Assembly: GCA_963556145.1 (NCBI GenBank)
Contig: OY744467.1
Location: 6,324,001-6,388,000 of the forward strand
Direction of reading: 5' to 3'
Length of the DNA stretch: 64,000 nucleotides
DNA from: Hygrocybe punicea
Taxonomy: Eukaryota > Basidiomycota > Agaricomycetes > Agaricales > Hygrophoraceae
Shown: in pieces, positions 43,027 through 54,362 of the stretch
How the letters are laid out: each line of letters starts with the position of its first letter
Numbering within the stretch: position 1 is the stretch's first letter
Made by a program: the position numbers and the translations under genes
The notes under the pieces: generated by a model
What the model was told of the DNA's origin: nothing
Databases searched by the model: none
The model's input: the letters and a program-made list of their open reading frames with translations, nothing else

Positions 43027-46000
43027 ATGATGCCTAAGGTCAACAGCTCAAAAGGTCCCACCCGTTTTTGTGATTGCTCAAAACGCTGCAGCCAGCCACC
43101 AAAAGAAGTTTCTCTGTCTACATACCAGAGACATGCAAAGTACCGAGAAGCCGACAAACTTTCCCCCGAATTTCGTGCATTCCTGGCATCGAAAAAGTCG
43201 TATCAGCAACTTCGCCGTGTTCAACACAACGGAAACACACAAAACAGACCTGTGTTGTCGAGAAAAGGCAAAGAAAAGGCAAGAGAGGTCCTTGGTGAAG
43301 AACCAGAATTGGAAAACGGAGCGGATGAGCTTGAAGACATGGTAATTACTCGTATCATTGATATTCCTGTAATTTTCATCAATATGATCCACAGTATTGT
43401 GATGTCGATCAACCTGACGCACCTAACATTGCCTCTGGTTCCGGGACAAGCCATGCTGCAGCTGAAAATCTCCTCGCAGACGTTCCCCACTCGAATCCAT
43501 CATCTCCTCAGCAATATTCCGAGCAGGGTGACCAAAATGATGCATTTGACCACGGCAGTATCCCTAATTTGAGAGATATCAATACCCATTCGTTCGAAGC
43601 TTCATCTGAGGATGAATCAGTACTTGATGAAGCTAGAGGTGCCGGACAGGTTGATCTCGAAGATGCAGATATTGAGGAAGAATTTCAGGAGACTCGTATC
43701 GAGGAGATAGCAACAGCTCACCAATTTATCCAACTTGTCCGAAATGCTTCATTCGGTGACGAACACGACAATATGGATCCCTATCACCTCGAGCGGCTTC
43801 GAAATCCACCCAAGGAAGTTCTCGTTATTGATGACCCTGATGTGAAATTGTCAATCAATAACTTTCTATCGGTCAGCAATGCATCTGAGGAGACTTACAA
43901 CTCCATTCGGCGCAATATCCTGGAACGTTACCCGGACTCTAGAATGCTCTCCCTATATCAAGTTGAACGGTACATTGCAGACCTCACTGGCATTGTCCCG
44001 ATTATGCATGACATGTGTCCGAACTCTTGTATGGCGTACACCGGGCCGTGGCTGCGTCTGGAGCAATGTCCACACTGCCATGAACCTCGTTATGATCCTG
44101 TCAAGAGTACTGCAAATAAGAAGGTTGCAAGACAGAAGTTTTGCACAATACCACTAGGTCCGCAACTGCAGGCACTATGGCAGTCGCCAGAGGGTGCAAG
44201 GGCAATGAAATATCGCCGGAACCGAACCCGGGAGATTTTTCAGGAACTTGAAGCAAATCACGGTGTTCTGGGAGTCTATGACGACATTTTCTGTGGGAGT
44301 GACTACATATCCGCTGTCCAGGGTGGGGAAATCACACCAGATGATATGGTCCTCCTCTTCTCGATCGATGGGGCTCAGCTGTACCAGAAGAAAAAGTCGG
44401 ACACTTGGATCTCGATATGGATCATTGGCGATCACCCACCTGATAGGCGATACAAGAAAAAATACATCCCACCAGCGTACTTTGTTCCAGGGCCAAATAA
44501 AATGAAGCACAGTGATTCGTTTATGTTCCCGACTCTACACCATTTGTCTGCGCTGCAAAAAGAAGGCCTTCTAATATGGGATGCCGAAATTGACCGAACA
44601 TTTACCTCAAACCCTTTCCTGTTCCTCAACTGTGCTGACGCACCAGGCATGGCTAGGATCAGTGGACTTGTTGGTCATCATGGCAAGCATGGTTGCCGCA
44701 TCTACTGTCCACTGGTTGGCCAGAACAAGAAGGGTTGCCCGCACTACTATCCTGCTCGCCGTCGACCACTTGATGACAATGCACCTGGTGCCGATCATCC
44801 TGACATCCCAATCAATGAAATCACTGGATGCTCAATCGAAAGATATCAAGAGAATCTCACCCTAGTCCAGAATTCACCGAACAACACTCAATTTGAAAAT
44901 CGCCACCTCGAGACAGGAATCTGCTGGCCAAGTCTATTCAGTGGTCTTCATCGGTCGCTTCCCGTTCCAAAGTGTTTTAGCCTCGATATAATGCACGCAG
45001 CATCATTGAACGTCCCTGACCTCATGTGCAAACTCTGGCATGGGACCTTTGATTGTGATGAAGACGATGACAGACGTACTTGGGATTGGGCTGTGCTCCA
45101 AGGACAAGTCTGGAAAAAACACGGTGAAGATGTTGCAAAGATGACACCATACTTGCCTGGATCGTTTGACCGCCCCCCTCGCGATCCTGCGAAGAAAATG
45201 AATAGTGGGTACAAGGCATGGGAGTACTTGCTGTACCTTTTTGGCCTCTGCCCGGCAATGCTCTATGGTATCCTCCCTGAAAAGTACTGGAAAAGCTTTT
45301 GTAAACTCGCTTTTGGTATCCGTGTTATGTGTCAGCGCCGGATCACGGTCGATGCATTGCAGACAGCTCACCAAATGATACTGGAGTATGCTGACGAATT
45401 CGAGGTCTTGTACTATCAGCAAAAGCATTCTCGGCTTCACTTTGTTCGGCCAGTAATCCACACACTGTGTCATCTTGCCAGAGAAGCCGTACATGTTGGA
45501 CCCGGTGTCTGTTCTTCACAGTGGACGATTGAGCGAACCATTGGGAATCTGGGGGAAGAAGTGAAACAGCCTTCAAACCCATTCGCAAATCTGTCAGAAC
45601 GTGGACTTCGAAGGTCGCAGACGAACGCGCTGAAGGCTATGCTGCCAGAGCTAGACCCAGACGGCTATAAGCTCCCCCGGGGGTCGTTTGATCTCGGAGA
45701 TTCCTATGTATTGCTGAGAGCGAAGGGAAGGTCTGCCCAAGACATTGAACGTGCTGAGGCTGATGCTATCAAGTCTTACCTCCGAAAGATGGGTATCCCG
45801 GAGCAAGAATATGACCAAGACGATCCAAGAATAGTGCGATGGGCTCGATTGCGGCTTCCAAATGGACAGATTGCGAGATCGGCCTGGAAAGAAAAACTCA
45901 AACTATTAGCCCGTTTGCGCACCTCCAGAAATGTGAAGGTGAGTCGTTTACTAGTCATTGCTGTTGTCTTATCCATTGCTCTTGCAGTACCATGACACCG

Positions 46001-46332
46001 ACTCGGATCATTTGGATTTCGCTGAAGTCCTGTATTATTTCAGACTACAGATCCAAGAAGATATGATACATACCTTGGCAGTTGTGGTGCCATTTGGACC
46101 ACCTGATCGAGACCTCCTAAAGCTGTCTTCATATACCGTCTACTCTTGCAAACCTCAAGACACCGTGATTGTCATTGATGTGAAGAAAATCTTGTCGGTC
46201 ATTGCTATGCTTCCTCATCAAATTCGTGGTGAGCAGCGGTATTTCTTGGTGGAGAAACCAGGACTTGATCTTGCTGATCTGGGTGGATTTCTGGAGACTG
46301 AGGAAGCAGAAGATGTCGAGGAAACAGAGTGA
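43027..46332 (+). CDS. Tnp2-family (CACTA) transposase, three exons, 1067 aa
   Basis: Exons 43027-43341, 43395-45938 and 45988-46332 join in phase across introns GTAATT...CCACAG and GTGAGT...TTGCAG, giving 1067 residues with no stop. The N-terminus has a basic Cys pair (FCDCSKRCSQPPKEVS), then an acidic linker. From residue about 250 the Tnp2 features appear: IMHDMCPNSCMAYTGPW, CPHCHEPRYD (zinc-binding pair), MVLLFSIDGAQLYQKKKSD, GLVGHHGKHGCRIYCPLVG and FSLDIMHAASLNVPDLM. A C-terminal block reads HFVRPVIHTLCHLAREAVHV, SSQWTIERTIGNLGEEVKQP. The Asp in FSIDGAQL, the Asp in LDIMHA and the Glu in TIERTIGNLG fit the DDE positions expected for this superfamily. The ATG at 43027 has a second ATG immediately after it. 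Probably active. Confidence 0.85.
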
Positions 46333-46431
46333 AGGTAGATAGGGCTGATTGTAATGTGATCGACAATGTTGATTGTAATGTGATCAACGTCACTCTAATT
46401 AGAAGCGATGTAATTTGATCTGCCTACAGCG

Positions 46432-48950
46432 ATGACTTCATCTTATACCACCATGTCGTTGACACCCTTCATCCAAGACCCTCCCAAAGACCCCTCTCTG
46501 CTTTTCCGTAACGAATCCGGATTGCCAGATTTCTCCTCTTTTCCGTCTTTCTCGCCTCCTTTGTCTCTTGGAAGTCCCTTCAACCGCTTTACACAGGTGA
46601 GTTGCCTTGTTCTCGTTTCTAAAGTACTTATTGTCAGTCAAAACAGGCCAACGATGCCAGTGACTCTTACTCACATGCACATGCCATCTCAAACGCAAAT
46701 CATGCAATGTTGATGGAACTCAAAAATGTCGCATATATCAAGCTTTACAAACACTACACACAATTGCAAGACGAACTTGAGCGCACGAAGATGGAGAAAA
46801 ATGGCATGGCTATTGAGAGGGACTCATACAAGTGTGTAACGCTATGATCTGGACATTGTAATTTGCTTACTTGTGGTGTGGACCAACAGGAATGCATATA
46901 CTGTGTTAGCACAGTCCATCCCTTCGGTAGTCGGTGCGAATCCTCTTAAGACTTCGACATCTCCATTTCTTTCTGTCTCAGCACAATTGTCGTCAACCAC
47001 TGGCACTTGGCCGAAATCATCGGATTTCTCGATAGAAGAGCTCCAAACAATGTTTTGGCACAAATCTGCGTGGACGGAACACCAAGATAGTGTCAAAGGG
47101 ACATCATTAGTCGGCAAGAAAGGTGCCCGTGGTCGAACGCATGCAGCTGAAGGAGTCAACGTACAAATGCTGTATGTTGTAGATCAATAGGGCACACCTA
47201 TTGATGGTCATCGTGCCTCTGCGGTGCGAGCCACTGCTTGGTCAATCTGGGCACAACTATCAGATGCAGGTTTGGCACCGATGAAGTGGATGTCTAACAA
47301 AAACCTTACAGTTAGTGACCACTACCGTTCCGAGATGGGGCAGCGCTTCGAGGAGTTCCGGCTCTGTGAAAATGGGTGGAAAGCTGATCAAGTCGCAATT
47401 GACTACTATCCAGCATGGCGCACGAGTCAGCAAGCCAACAGGACTTTCAATGGGAACAAGGAGAACGAAATACTAGAAGTGGGATCCAGCTCCGACGACG
47501 AATCGGACAACAATGACTCCAATGGCAATACCTCAAAGAAACACAAACTACCGCTCAAGACGTTGCATCAACCAAAGAAACAAAAGCGCAACGACATGAC
47601 CGCAACCCGGGAGAAAAAGATGGTGCAGGTGTGTCGTCTCAATGCTATATCTTCCTGGATTGCGCTTACAATTAACAAAACTTCCAGCTCGTCAATCCTC
47701 TGTCAGTACCCTCATTTGTTCATTTTCCCTTCCTGACGCCGTCTTGTAGTTCAAATATTCAAGTCACACATATGGAGAACACTGAAAAGTCGGTCAATAC
47801 CACTGTTCCTGCAAGACCCCGCCCAGTCCCAGTCATCCGGAGTAATGATGCAGACATTCAAGGTTCCTCTGTGGGGACAGCTCTGGCTACTGCGAGTGAA
47901 GATGTTGCACCAATGGCGATTATTGTGGCAACTCCGAGTCCTATGGAAAGTCCTCTACTGCTGAGCCCAATTGAAACAGCTCCTTCTGGCTCCTCTGTGC
48001 TACTCGAATCTGCTGCAAAAGAAACAGCTCCTTCCCCTGCATCGATGGGTTCTGCACTACCCGGATCTACCGGTATTGAAAATGCTGCCGCTGAGTCGTC
48101 GCCTTCGTTGACCTCAGCCACAATGACCTTGAACGAATCTTCTCTGGCCACAACTCCAACGACCCCACCTTTTTTAGGGATCGACGCAGTGGCTCCTGCA
48201 TTAGCAATTGACCCCATGGTCCCCATGGTCTCATCATTACCAATTACGATGTCGGATAATACAGCAGGTGCGTGATTGCAACCATCAAATTACAGATGTG
48301 ATATCCCCATCTAGCAGATGAAACGACTCCCCACGAGCCGTGTCCACTACCACGCATGCTGAAAATTCGCATACCCGCAGCCCCTGCACTCCAGGCATCT
48401 GCCACAACCAACCCAGAAAAGCCGGCACCTGGAAAGAAGAAGAAAATGTCTGCTCAAGACAAGCCGATTGTGCCTGGTCACAAACCCACAGCAAGGTGTG
48501 TGTCCACTAGTGCAATGTTTCACGCAGCCTTAACGTCGTCCAGGAACTTGTGCATTCGTGAATGGTGTTCAGCAAACCCGGGGATCGCAGGGAGAATTCA
48601 AGACCTATTGGGATAGCTTGACCGGCATTGACAAAAAGGTACGTCGCCTTGCCAAACCTTGCATGTCTTCACCTGACGACACAAACCCAACGCTTAGAAA
48701 TTCCAGGAGATGGAAAAGCAAGCTGTACGTCGCGTTTCCGCCTTGCCTATCTGGTTTCTGACGGTTGGGTTTATGCAGAAATCCGCAAAGTCTTGATGCG
48801 CTCAACTTCAAGTTCGACTCTATGTATGGCCGTTTGGTGAGTTCTCTGACCTTCTAGCACCAACAACTCTGATCAGACTCTGTCTAGACGACTTTCATTT
48901 GTATCATTCAACGCACTGGACTTGTACGACCCTAGTAATGGCAGGAACAA
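46432..48950 (+). pseudogene. CACTA companion gene (TnpA-like position), one TAG stop
   Basis: It lies 100 bp after the transposase on the same strand. The ATG at 46432 opens a Ser/Pro-rich region. Introns GTGAGT...AAACAG (about 46598-46645) and GTGTGT...CCAACAG (about 46833-46890) join a coiled-coil segment (YIKLYKHYTQLQDELERTKM) and TVLAQSIPSV. A block follows: MFWHKSAWTEHQDSVK, GTPIDGHRASAVRATAWSIW and EFRLCENGWKADQVAIDYYP, then a Lys-rich stretch (KQKRNDMTATREKK) and a long Ser/Thr/Ala/Pro-rich region (47772-48275). The end has NLCIREWC and FKTYWDSLTG. The segment around GTPIDGHRA recurs in basidiomycete transposon companions as I remember them. TAG at 47188-47190 (DQ*GTPI) interrupts it. 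By position it could be the DNA-binding helper, like TnpA of plant CACTA elements; that is inference. Confidence 0.6.
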
Positions 48951-49259
48951 GGGAGGGGGATGGGGAGATGAGGGGAATCGAGGGGATCGAGCGAGATCGA
49001 GGGAAATCGAGAAACTTGTACCATATCCAGAGCAAATCAATGGGATTCATTTATATCAGAAAACGCGAGAACAATAAGAGAAATAGAAAATCTATTTTGA
49101 CTGAATAAAGATCTAATATATCATTGCAATTCGGTCAGCTTCACTCGGACAATACCTGGATCGAGTGTATCGTCAAAATATCTTATTCATCCGAGTTACG
49201 CTGATGTACTCGGCCAGACTCGGCCTGGTTCACTCTGGTTCATGTCGATTTTCACTGGG

Positions 49260-49266
49260 CTTGAGC
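49260..49266 (+). repeat. Right 7-bp target duplication CTTGAGC
   Basis: Identical to 42811-42817 and directly after the terminal CACTGGG. Confidence 0.75.
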
Positions 49267-49510
49267 CCGCGCCGCATGTTTCAATGTTGTCCACCTCGTC
49301 GTCGGTGTTCGTGACTTCGGTCACTTTTTTTTTGTATTATTTCCCAGGAAATTACATTCAGTCCTGTTGCCTTGAAGTACAGACAGAGGTGAGACGTCGT
49401 CTTCTCGATGTACAACACATGGCGTGGCTCGATCCCCGGCAGTACCAAGCATGCATAGGCGACGTATCATCTGGTGCTTCGAGTCATCTAAAAGACCGCC
49501 TACGAATTAC

Positions 49511-51458
49511 ATGAGCGTATCCAGAGCAACCTCCATCTCCAGAGCCAGTAAGCAGGGCTCGTCTGTCTCTCGAAATCAGTCTTTCATCAAGAAGAATGTC
49601 GCGCCCCACGACCTCAAGCCATCTGATATACTCATCGAGCGTTTCGTTGCCTGGAAAGCCATTTTAAAACAGTTCGTCGCTTATTTTGAGGTTTGTCCCT
49701 CGTTTACTGGTAAAATTTAGTCCTCCAATCCACCTCCACTCAAGGGTGTCGCCGATATTGAGAGCAACACAGCTAAGGAGCTCACCAAACTTGGGGCCGT
49801 TATTCAAGTCCCCTTCCGTTCCGGGAACCAATTCTTAAGCGAGGGTGCAGGTGATTTTAATGTCCTTGTTACCGTTGGTTACGGTTGGTATGTCTCAAAT
49901 CTCCAACCAGGACATCTATTATAGCCTTCGCGACAAATCGCGAGTAATTGCCGACTACCTCGGACGGACGATTGATAGCTCGATTGTTCAACATTTGCAG
50001 AAGTTGAGAACGGAGATCAAAGCTCATATAAAGGTGTGCCAAGATGGCTACTGGTGTCATCGTTGATCTGCATGCAGTATAGAACGTTCAAAATGATACC
50101 GGAAAACTTGCAGCAAACGTAGCCAAGGAACGTGCACTCTCGGCCAGGCTCATCGGCGAACTATCGAGTAATATATCTACGTTCAAGAATTCACCTATGA
50201 GCGTTACAAATAAGAGTGATCCGTACGATCCTTCTGATTGCAGAATAAGCGTGATACTTACAGGATTTCTTCTCAGCTACGTCGCCAATATGGCCGTGGC
50301 CCGTCAATTGCAAAAACAAGTTCACGAAGAAAACGCCCTACAGAAATCAATCATCATCATGCAGCAAAATTCAGCTCACTTCGAGGAAGGAATCGTGCGA
50401 GCTATTCAATCTGCATGGCAAACATTTGATGAATGGCAATCTCGCATGTCTTCTTCAGTTCAAAATACTTGGAGGCTGCTCGGTACACATATGGCTTCCC
50501 TCGCACCGGATCGGGAATGGATTTCCTTCTCTGCGCGTTCCGACCACCTCCTTGATCCTGAGACACCGCTCCGAAACCCTGAGCATATCTTGTACCCTTG
50601 CAAGGAAGATCACTCGGTGGTCGCAGTACACACTGGTCATTTGGAACGCAAGAAACGCTACACGAGATCTTACCGTGAATCGTACTTCGTCCTCACGCCC
50701 ACAGGCTTCCTACACCAGTATGCCTCATCAGACCCGGCATCGCATGGGGGGCTCAGTCCCTTATTCAGCTTATTTCTTCCTGTATGTACCCTCGGCCCAC
50801 CATCGTCTCCGTCAGCAAAATCACACAAGTTTCACATTGAAGGACGCAAGGACGGTCCTGGAACCACCAAGTCCGGAACCTTCAGGGTACCTTTAACGGG
50901 TGGACAACATGCATGGTCATTCAGGGCAAGAAGCCGAGAGGATGTGATGGAATGGTGGAATGACATTAAGATGTTGTGTGCTCGGTATCTGGTGGCCAGT
51001 GAACAGATGGAAAGAAGCGGTCCCATTGCAGCGGCAGTCAGGTCAGCAGGGTATGTACGCGAGGATGAGGACGATGGGGACGATGAAGGGTCGAGTATCG
51101 AAGACGAGCACGACGAGGACGACCTAGATGAGCGCCCAGATGAGGACATCAACCCGCCCTCGTACTCTCATCCTGCCAAGGGCGAAATCGGCGCTAATGG
51201 ATACGCAGTGAGTGTCAGGATGCCTCATACAATACCTAATCGAATCCTTGTGAAGCTCCAGAGAAAAAAGTTGATGCGTACGACGACCTCGCAAAGTCAG
51301 GCGGCGCCAATGGCGGCGGCAAGCTGAGTCAACGCCAGCGGGAAAAGGCTCCTGAGCGACAAACACGTCTCTCCCAGGATCAGTATGCAGAACAAGACTG
51401 GGAACTGGATGAACCCAACACGCCCGATGCTCCTGGACTTTTGCCTGACCCTGTTTAA
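49511..51458 (+). CDS. Slm1/Slm2-like BAR-like and PH domain protein
   Basis: The ATG at 49511 opens MSVSRATSISRASKQGSSVS. A helical BAR-like region follows (DILIERFVAWKAILKQFVAY, GVADIESNTAKELTKLGAVI, SSIVQHLQKLRTEIKAHIK), interrupted by short introns: GTTTGT...CTCAAG near 49691-49747, GTGTGC...TATAG near 50033-50083, and GTACGA...CTCAG inside DPYV near 50223-50276. A PH domain spans about 50615-50980 (HTGHLERKKRYTRSYRESYF, WSFRARSREDVMEWWNDIKM). An acidic tail (EDEDDGDDEGSSIEDEHDED) ends near SYSHPAKGEIG, and a last exon reads to the TAA at 51456-51458. In yeast Slm1/2 are plasma-membrane, PI(4,5)P2-binding effectors of TORC2. One junction (SEGA|QDIYY, 49848-49911) does not keep phase with any clear splice pair, and a few residues are missing after VIADY, so one small defect or odd intron is possible. 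Confidence 0.75.
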
Positions 51459-51625
51459 GAAATAAACAAATCGGAAATTCAACGAACTAGGTGGATCTTG
51501 ATTGGCAGCTGACTCCGGGAGCTATAGTTGGCCTTGGCTTGATCTCCACAACAACTGAACCCGATACTGTTGATCTTGTAGAATTTGGAGGTGTACTGCT
51601 ACATTGCCATGCCATAGAAATATAC

Positions 51626-52966
51626 CTAACATTCTGCTCCCTCCTGCCTAACTCTCCGGAGTTGCACAAACATACCACCACCAAAGTACTTATGCTGCCC
51701 CAATTGTGCCTCGTTCCCCGTGTACTCGAGGTACTTTTCCTGGCTGATGAGCTTGATGGCAGATGCCTTGTTAACGAAGAAAATGCTCGAATCCTCTGTG
51801 CTCCTTTTCCTCTTTCCATCTCCATTATTATTCTCTCCACCGCCCACTAGCGCCTCGTCATACCGGCACGCGAAGGTACTCTTGTAATTACCCTCGTAAT
51901 CTGTCTCTTGATGGAGTAAAACAGGGTGGAGGGACACATCGAAGAATCCGGAGTCGACCAGGGCTTCGTACACCAGGGCATCTGCTCCTTTGAGGTACTC
52001 ACGCGCGATGCTTGATTTACGGTACAGATGTTGCATGGCAAACGCGACCGCCTCTTCCTCCTCGTCCTCCAGATGTTCCTTAATGATGGCGACGATGTTT
52101 TGGACGATCGCCTTGTCACTATCACGAGGGGCAGTTATCGGTGCACCATACGGATCACGAATGGAGTGCATTTTTTCCACATCTGCAAAGAAGTCGGGTT
52201 TATGGTACGGGTGATATTTGGCGTTCTGCCCCTCAGTCACCTCAACATCATACTGTAACACAATTCGCACGCCGTTTAACACTGGTTCCACTTTATGCTC
52301 TGTATCTGTGTAAAACGCGGCCGCCTGGACAACGATCCCTTCGACGTTTGGGCACCCCGCGTATGCCCTCGGTTGCATGTCCGCACGCGTCTCGACGCCA
52401 TGACGTCTGAGGATAAGGTCTCCACCCTCCCAAGACGTATTGAGGGCAAGGAGCACAGTGGCATGGTGCTTATCGCTGTGGGTGGAGTCCATGTGCCAGT
52501 CAAAATGACCGCCAGCAGTGTAGATGGCGAGCTTATAAAGCTTGAGTTCGACATTCCTCCCGAGGAACATTGCCGCAGAGATGTCCTCTGAGATGAAGGC
52601 GGCAAAAGGGTCTTGGTTCCTACCCTCAAATTTGATGAGGGCAGCTGGGATCTCGCGACCGCTGCGGTAGGTCGGATCCATGACAGTCTGCTCACCCTTG
52701 CCAAACGGAGAGGGTGTACTGTGCTGCAAGATCAGATCGACGTTCGGTTTCTCCAATGTGCCTGCGTCTTCGCCTGAAATCGAAAAGTTGCACGCAGGAT
52801 TGAATTCGTCAGTGGCCGGCTTCATGAAAGGGAAGCAGAAGAGTTTTTCCAATTCTGCCGTCAGCGGGCCCTCTGTCTCAACTGCCATTCCGGCCGCTGC
52901 TTTTATTTTGTTGAGCCTAGTTTGGACCCGAAAGAATGCTTCGACGTCGTGCTCTGAATTGGCCAT
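51626..52966 (-). CDS. 2-oxoglutarate/Fe(II)-dependent dioxygenase, prolyl hydroxylase-like
   Basis: A single open frame of 446 codons from the ATG at 52964-52966 (an in-frame TTG lies three codons upstream). Iron ligands are visible: H158 and D160 in WHMDST, H224 in TDTEHKV, with R234 in NGVRIVLQYDV placed to bind 2-oxoglutarate. The double-stranded beta-helix context (YKLAIYTAGGHF, HHATVLLALN, GGDLILRR) fits a P4H-like fold. The C-terminal 200 residues (AFAMQHLYRKSSIAREYLKG and a basic GKRKRSTED stretch) are family-specific. Fungal genomes carry many such orphan oxygenases; the substrate is unknown. It is convergent with the Slm1-like gene (about 165 bp between stops) and is intact. KDZ elements of mushrooms can carry TET/JBP oxygenases, but this one lacks that context and looks P4H-like. 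Confidence 0.8.
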   Translation of the reverse strand: MANSEHDVEAFFRVQTRLNKIKAAAGMAVETEGPLTAELEKLFCFPFMKPATDEFNPACNFSISGEDAGTLEKPNVDLILQHSTPSPFGKGEQTVMDPTYRSGREIPAALIKFEGRNQDPFAAFISEDISAAMFLGRNVELKLYKLAIYTAGGHFDWHMDSTHSDKHHATVLLALNTSWEGGDLILRRHGVETRADMQPRAYAGCPNVEGIVVQAAAFYTDTEHKVEPVLNGVRIVLQYDVEVTEGQNAKYHPYHKPDFFADVEKMHSIRDPYGAPITAPRDSDKAIVQNIVAIIKEHLEDEEEEAVAFAMQHLYRKSSIAREYLKGADALVYEALVDSGFFDVSLHPVLLHQETDYEGNYKSTFACRYDEALVGGGENNNGDGKRKRSTEDSSIFFVNKASAIKLISQEKYLEYTGNEAQLGQHKYFGGGMFVQLRRVRQEGAEC

Positions 52967-52975
52967 TTTTTGCAA

Positions 52976-54362
52976 GAATGTTGGGACAAAGGGGCGTACA
53001 CACAGGAGACATGGGAAGATATCTCCGCTTCGAATAATGTCTAGATAATGACTTATAAATTGAAATTATTTTCATTGTTATCTCCAATACGGATATTATA
53101 CAGAAAATAAACATTTCTGGAAACAATTTCTAGAGACAAAATAGTGCTTCCCGAAAGTATAATTATTCTCGCTCTTATTGTTTTCCTTATTTTGTAGCGG
53201 TATTTGCAATACAGAAAACTAGTCAAATTCTTAAAATATTCCCACTGATATCTGTAACGTGGAAATCAACTCAATTGTTTAGACTATCTGAGCCATAGAT
53301 ACCGACCTGATATTCTGTAAAAATTAATCCTATTTGTCTACAAAATACATTAACTATTAGGATGGAAGATATCGATCAGGAAATATAAATTATTTGCTTC
53401 AGTTTCTGACTTCCAGATACCCAGCCAGAATTTTATATTATCTGGCTTCCAGATATTCAACGGCCCACTGAGCGGGCCGCTGATATAGCAGTGGATTTCC
53501 ATACTCCCACACTTCACCTCCTCACCATCCGTCCCGTGCCCTGCACCCTTCCATCCTTCATTGTAAGGGCAGTATATACGCGTATTTGTGTAGATGAGAC
53601 CTCCTCACATTTCAAAGTATGCTTCATCGCAATAATATACGTGCGCTGTTGTCATGTGTGAACCATCCATCCGCTTGAAATTGACAGTGAGATGACCTCT
53701 TCTGAGCCAGTCATTCCCACTTTCACCATGCCAACTCGACCTGTCGGGCATCACCTTCCTGTTTCAATTCAAGAAGAGCAAAAAAAGAACGTACCTAACA
53801 ATCGCACTCCCGATTTTGTCGATCCGGAGGGCTTTTAAGTGGCAATGCCGGATAATTTGTCGGTCGCTGTGTGGACACTTGCCACGCTTCTTGCTGTAAA
53901 AATCCCCCCAAATGACAGTGAACAGAACACTCATTTTGTTTTGAGATCTTAGAAGCCGGTAAGAGCATCAATGAACCGTCTGTACGAAGTTGCTTACCTG
54001 AACATGGTAGAAACACGATGTAAGATGTGATGTAAGATGGGAGTGTCGATGACAAGAATGTGCAAAATGGTTGAATTGGCAAGAGAAAAAAACATTGAAT
54101 GCGGCATTCTGTGAAGGAGGGAAGGAGTGTATATTGCCAGGAGTGTGTAACTATTCTACTGAATCTGGTCCACTGGCCACTGGTTCTGTGTAAACTTGGT
54201 GAGGCTGGAAGACTAGTAGACGATCAAAGATAGCCTTACCGCACCTGTAGCCAGCTTTTATCCGTTGCCGTTGCCACTGCTGCTGCTTTTCTTGTGGTGC
54301 TCACACATACAATAAAAAAACTACAGCGTTGTTTACTATCGGGTACCATACAAACTTTTGTG
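52976..54362. other. Long AT-rich intergenic region
   Basis: No supported gene. Several words of the type TTCCAGATA recur between 53390 and 53460, and a CGTATTTGTGTAGATGAGAC stretch lies near 53580. A 95-codon minus-strand frame (53795-54082) has no recognisable feature. Confidence 0.5.

Larger units (their letters stand above)
42818..49259. mobile_element. CACTA-type transposon with intact Tnp2 transposase and companion gene
   Basis: The 21-bp terminal inverted repeats are perfect: CCCAGTGAAAATCGACATGA(A) at 42818-42838 and its reverse complement at 49239-49259. The same 7-bp word CTTGAGC lies directly outside each end (42811-42817, 49260-49266). Two plus-strand genes fill it: a Tnp2 transposase (43027-46332) and a companion (46432-about 48950). 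The perfect ends, apparently perfect duplication and intact transposase suggest a recent insertion. Classical CACTA elements make 2-3 bp duplications, so 7 bp is notable; part of the match could be chance or extend the repeat (the ends may be read as CAGTG...CACTG). Confidence 0.85.

Noticed and set aside
51626..52966. TET/JBP 5-methylcytosine oxygenase, as sometimes carried by KDZ elements
   Set aside because: The iron-binding motif is present, but the gene is far from the KDZ element and the surrounding text is prolyl-hydroxylase-like; no TET/JBP-specific feature was seen.
53390..53470. LTR or regulatory element suggested by repeated TTCCAGATA words
   Set aside because: Only two or three short copies in AT-rich DNA; no paired long repeats, primer-binding site or polyprotein nearby.
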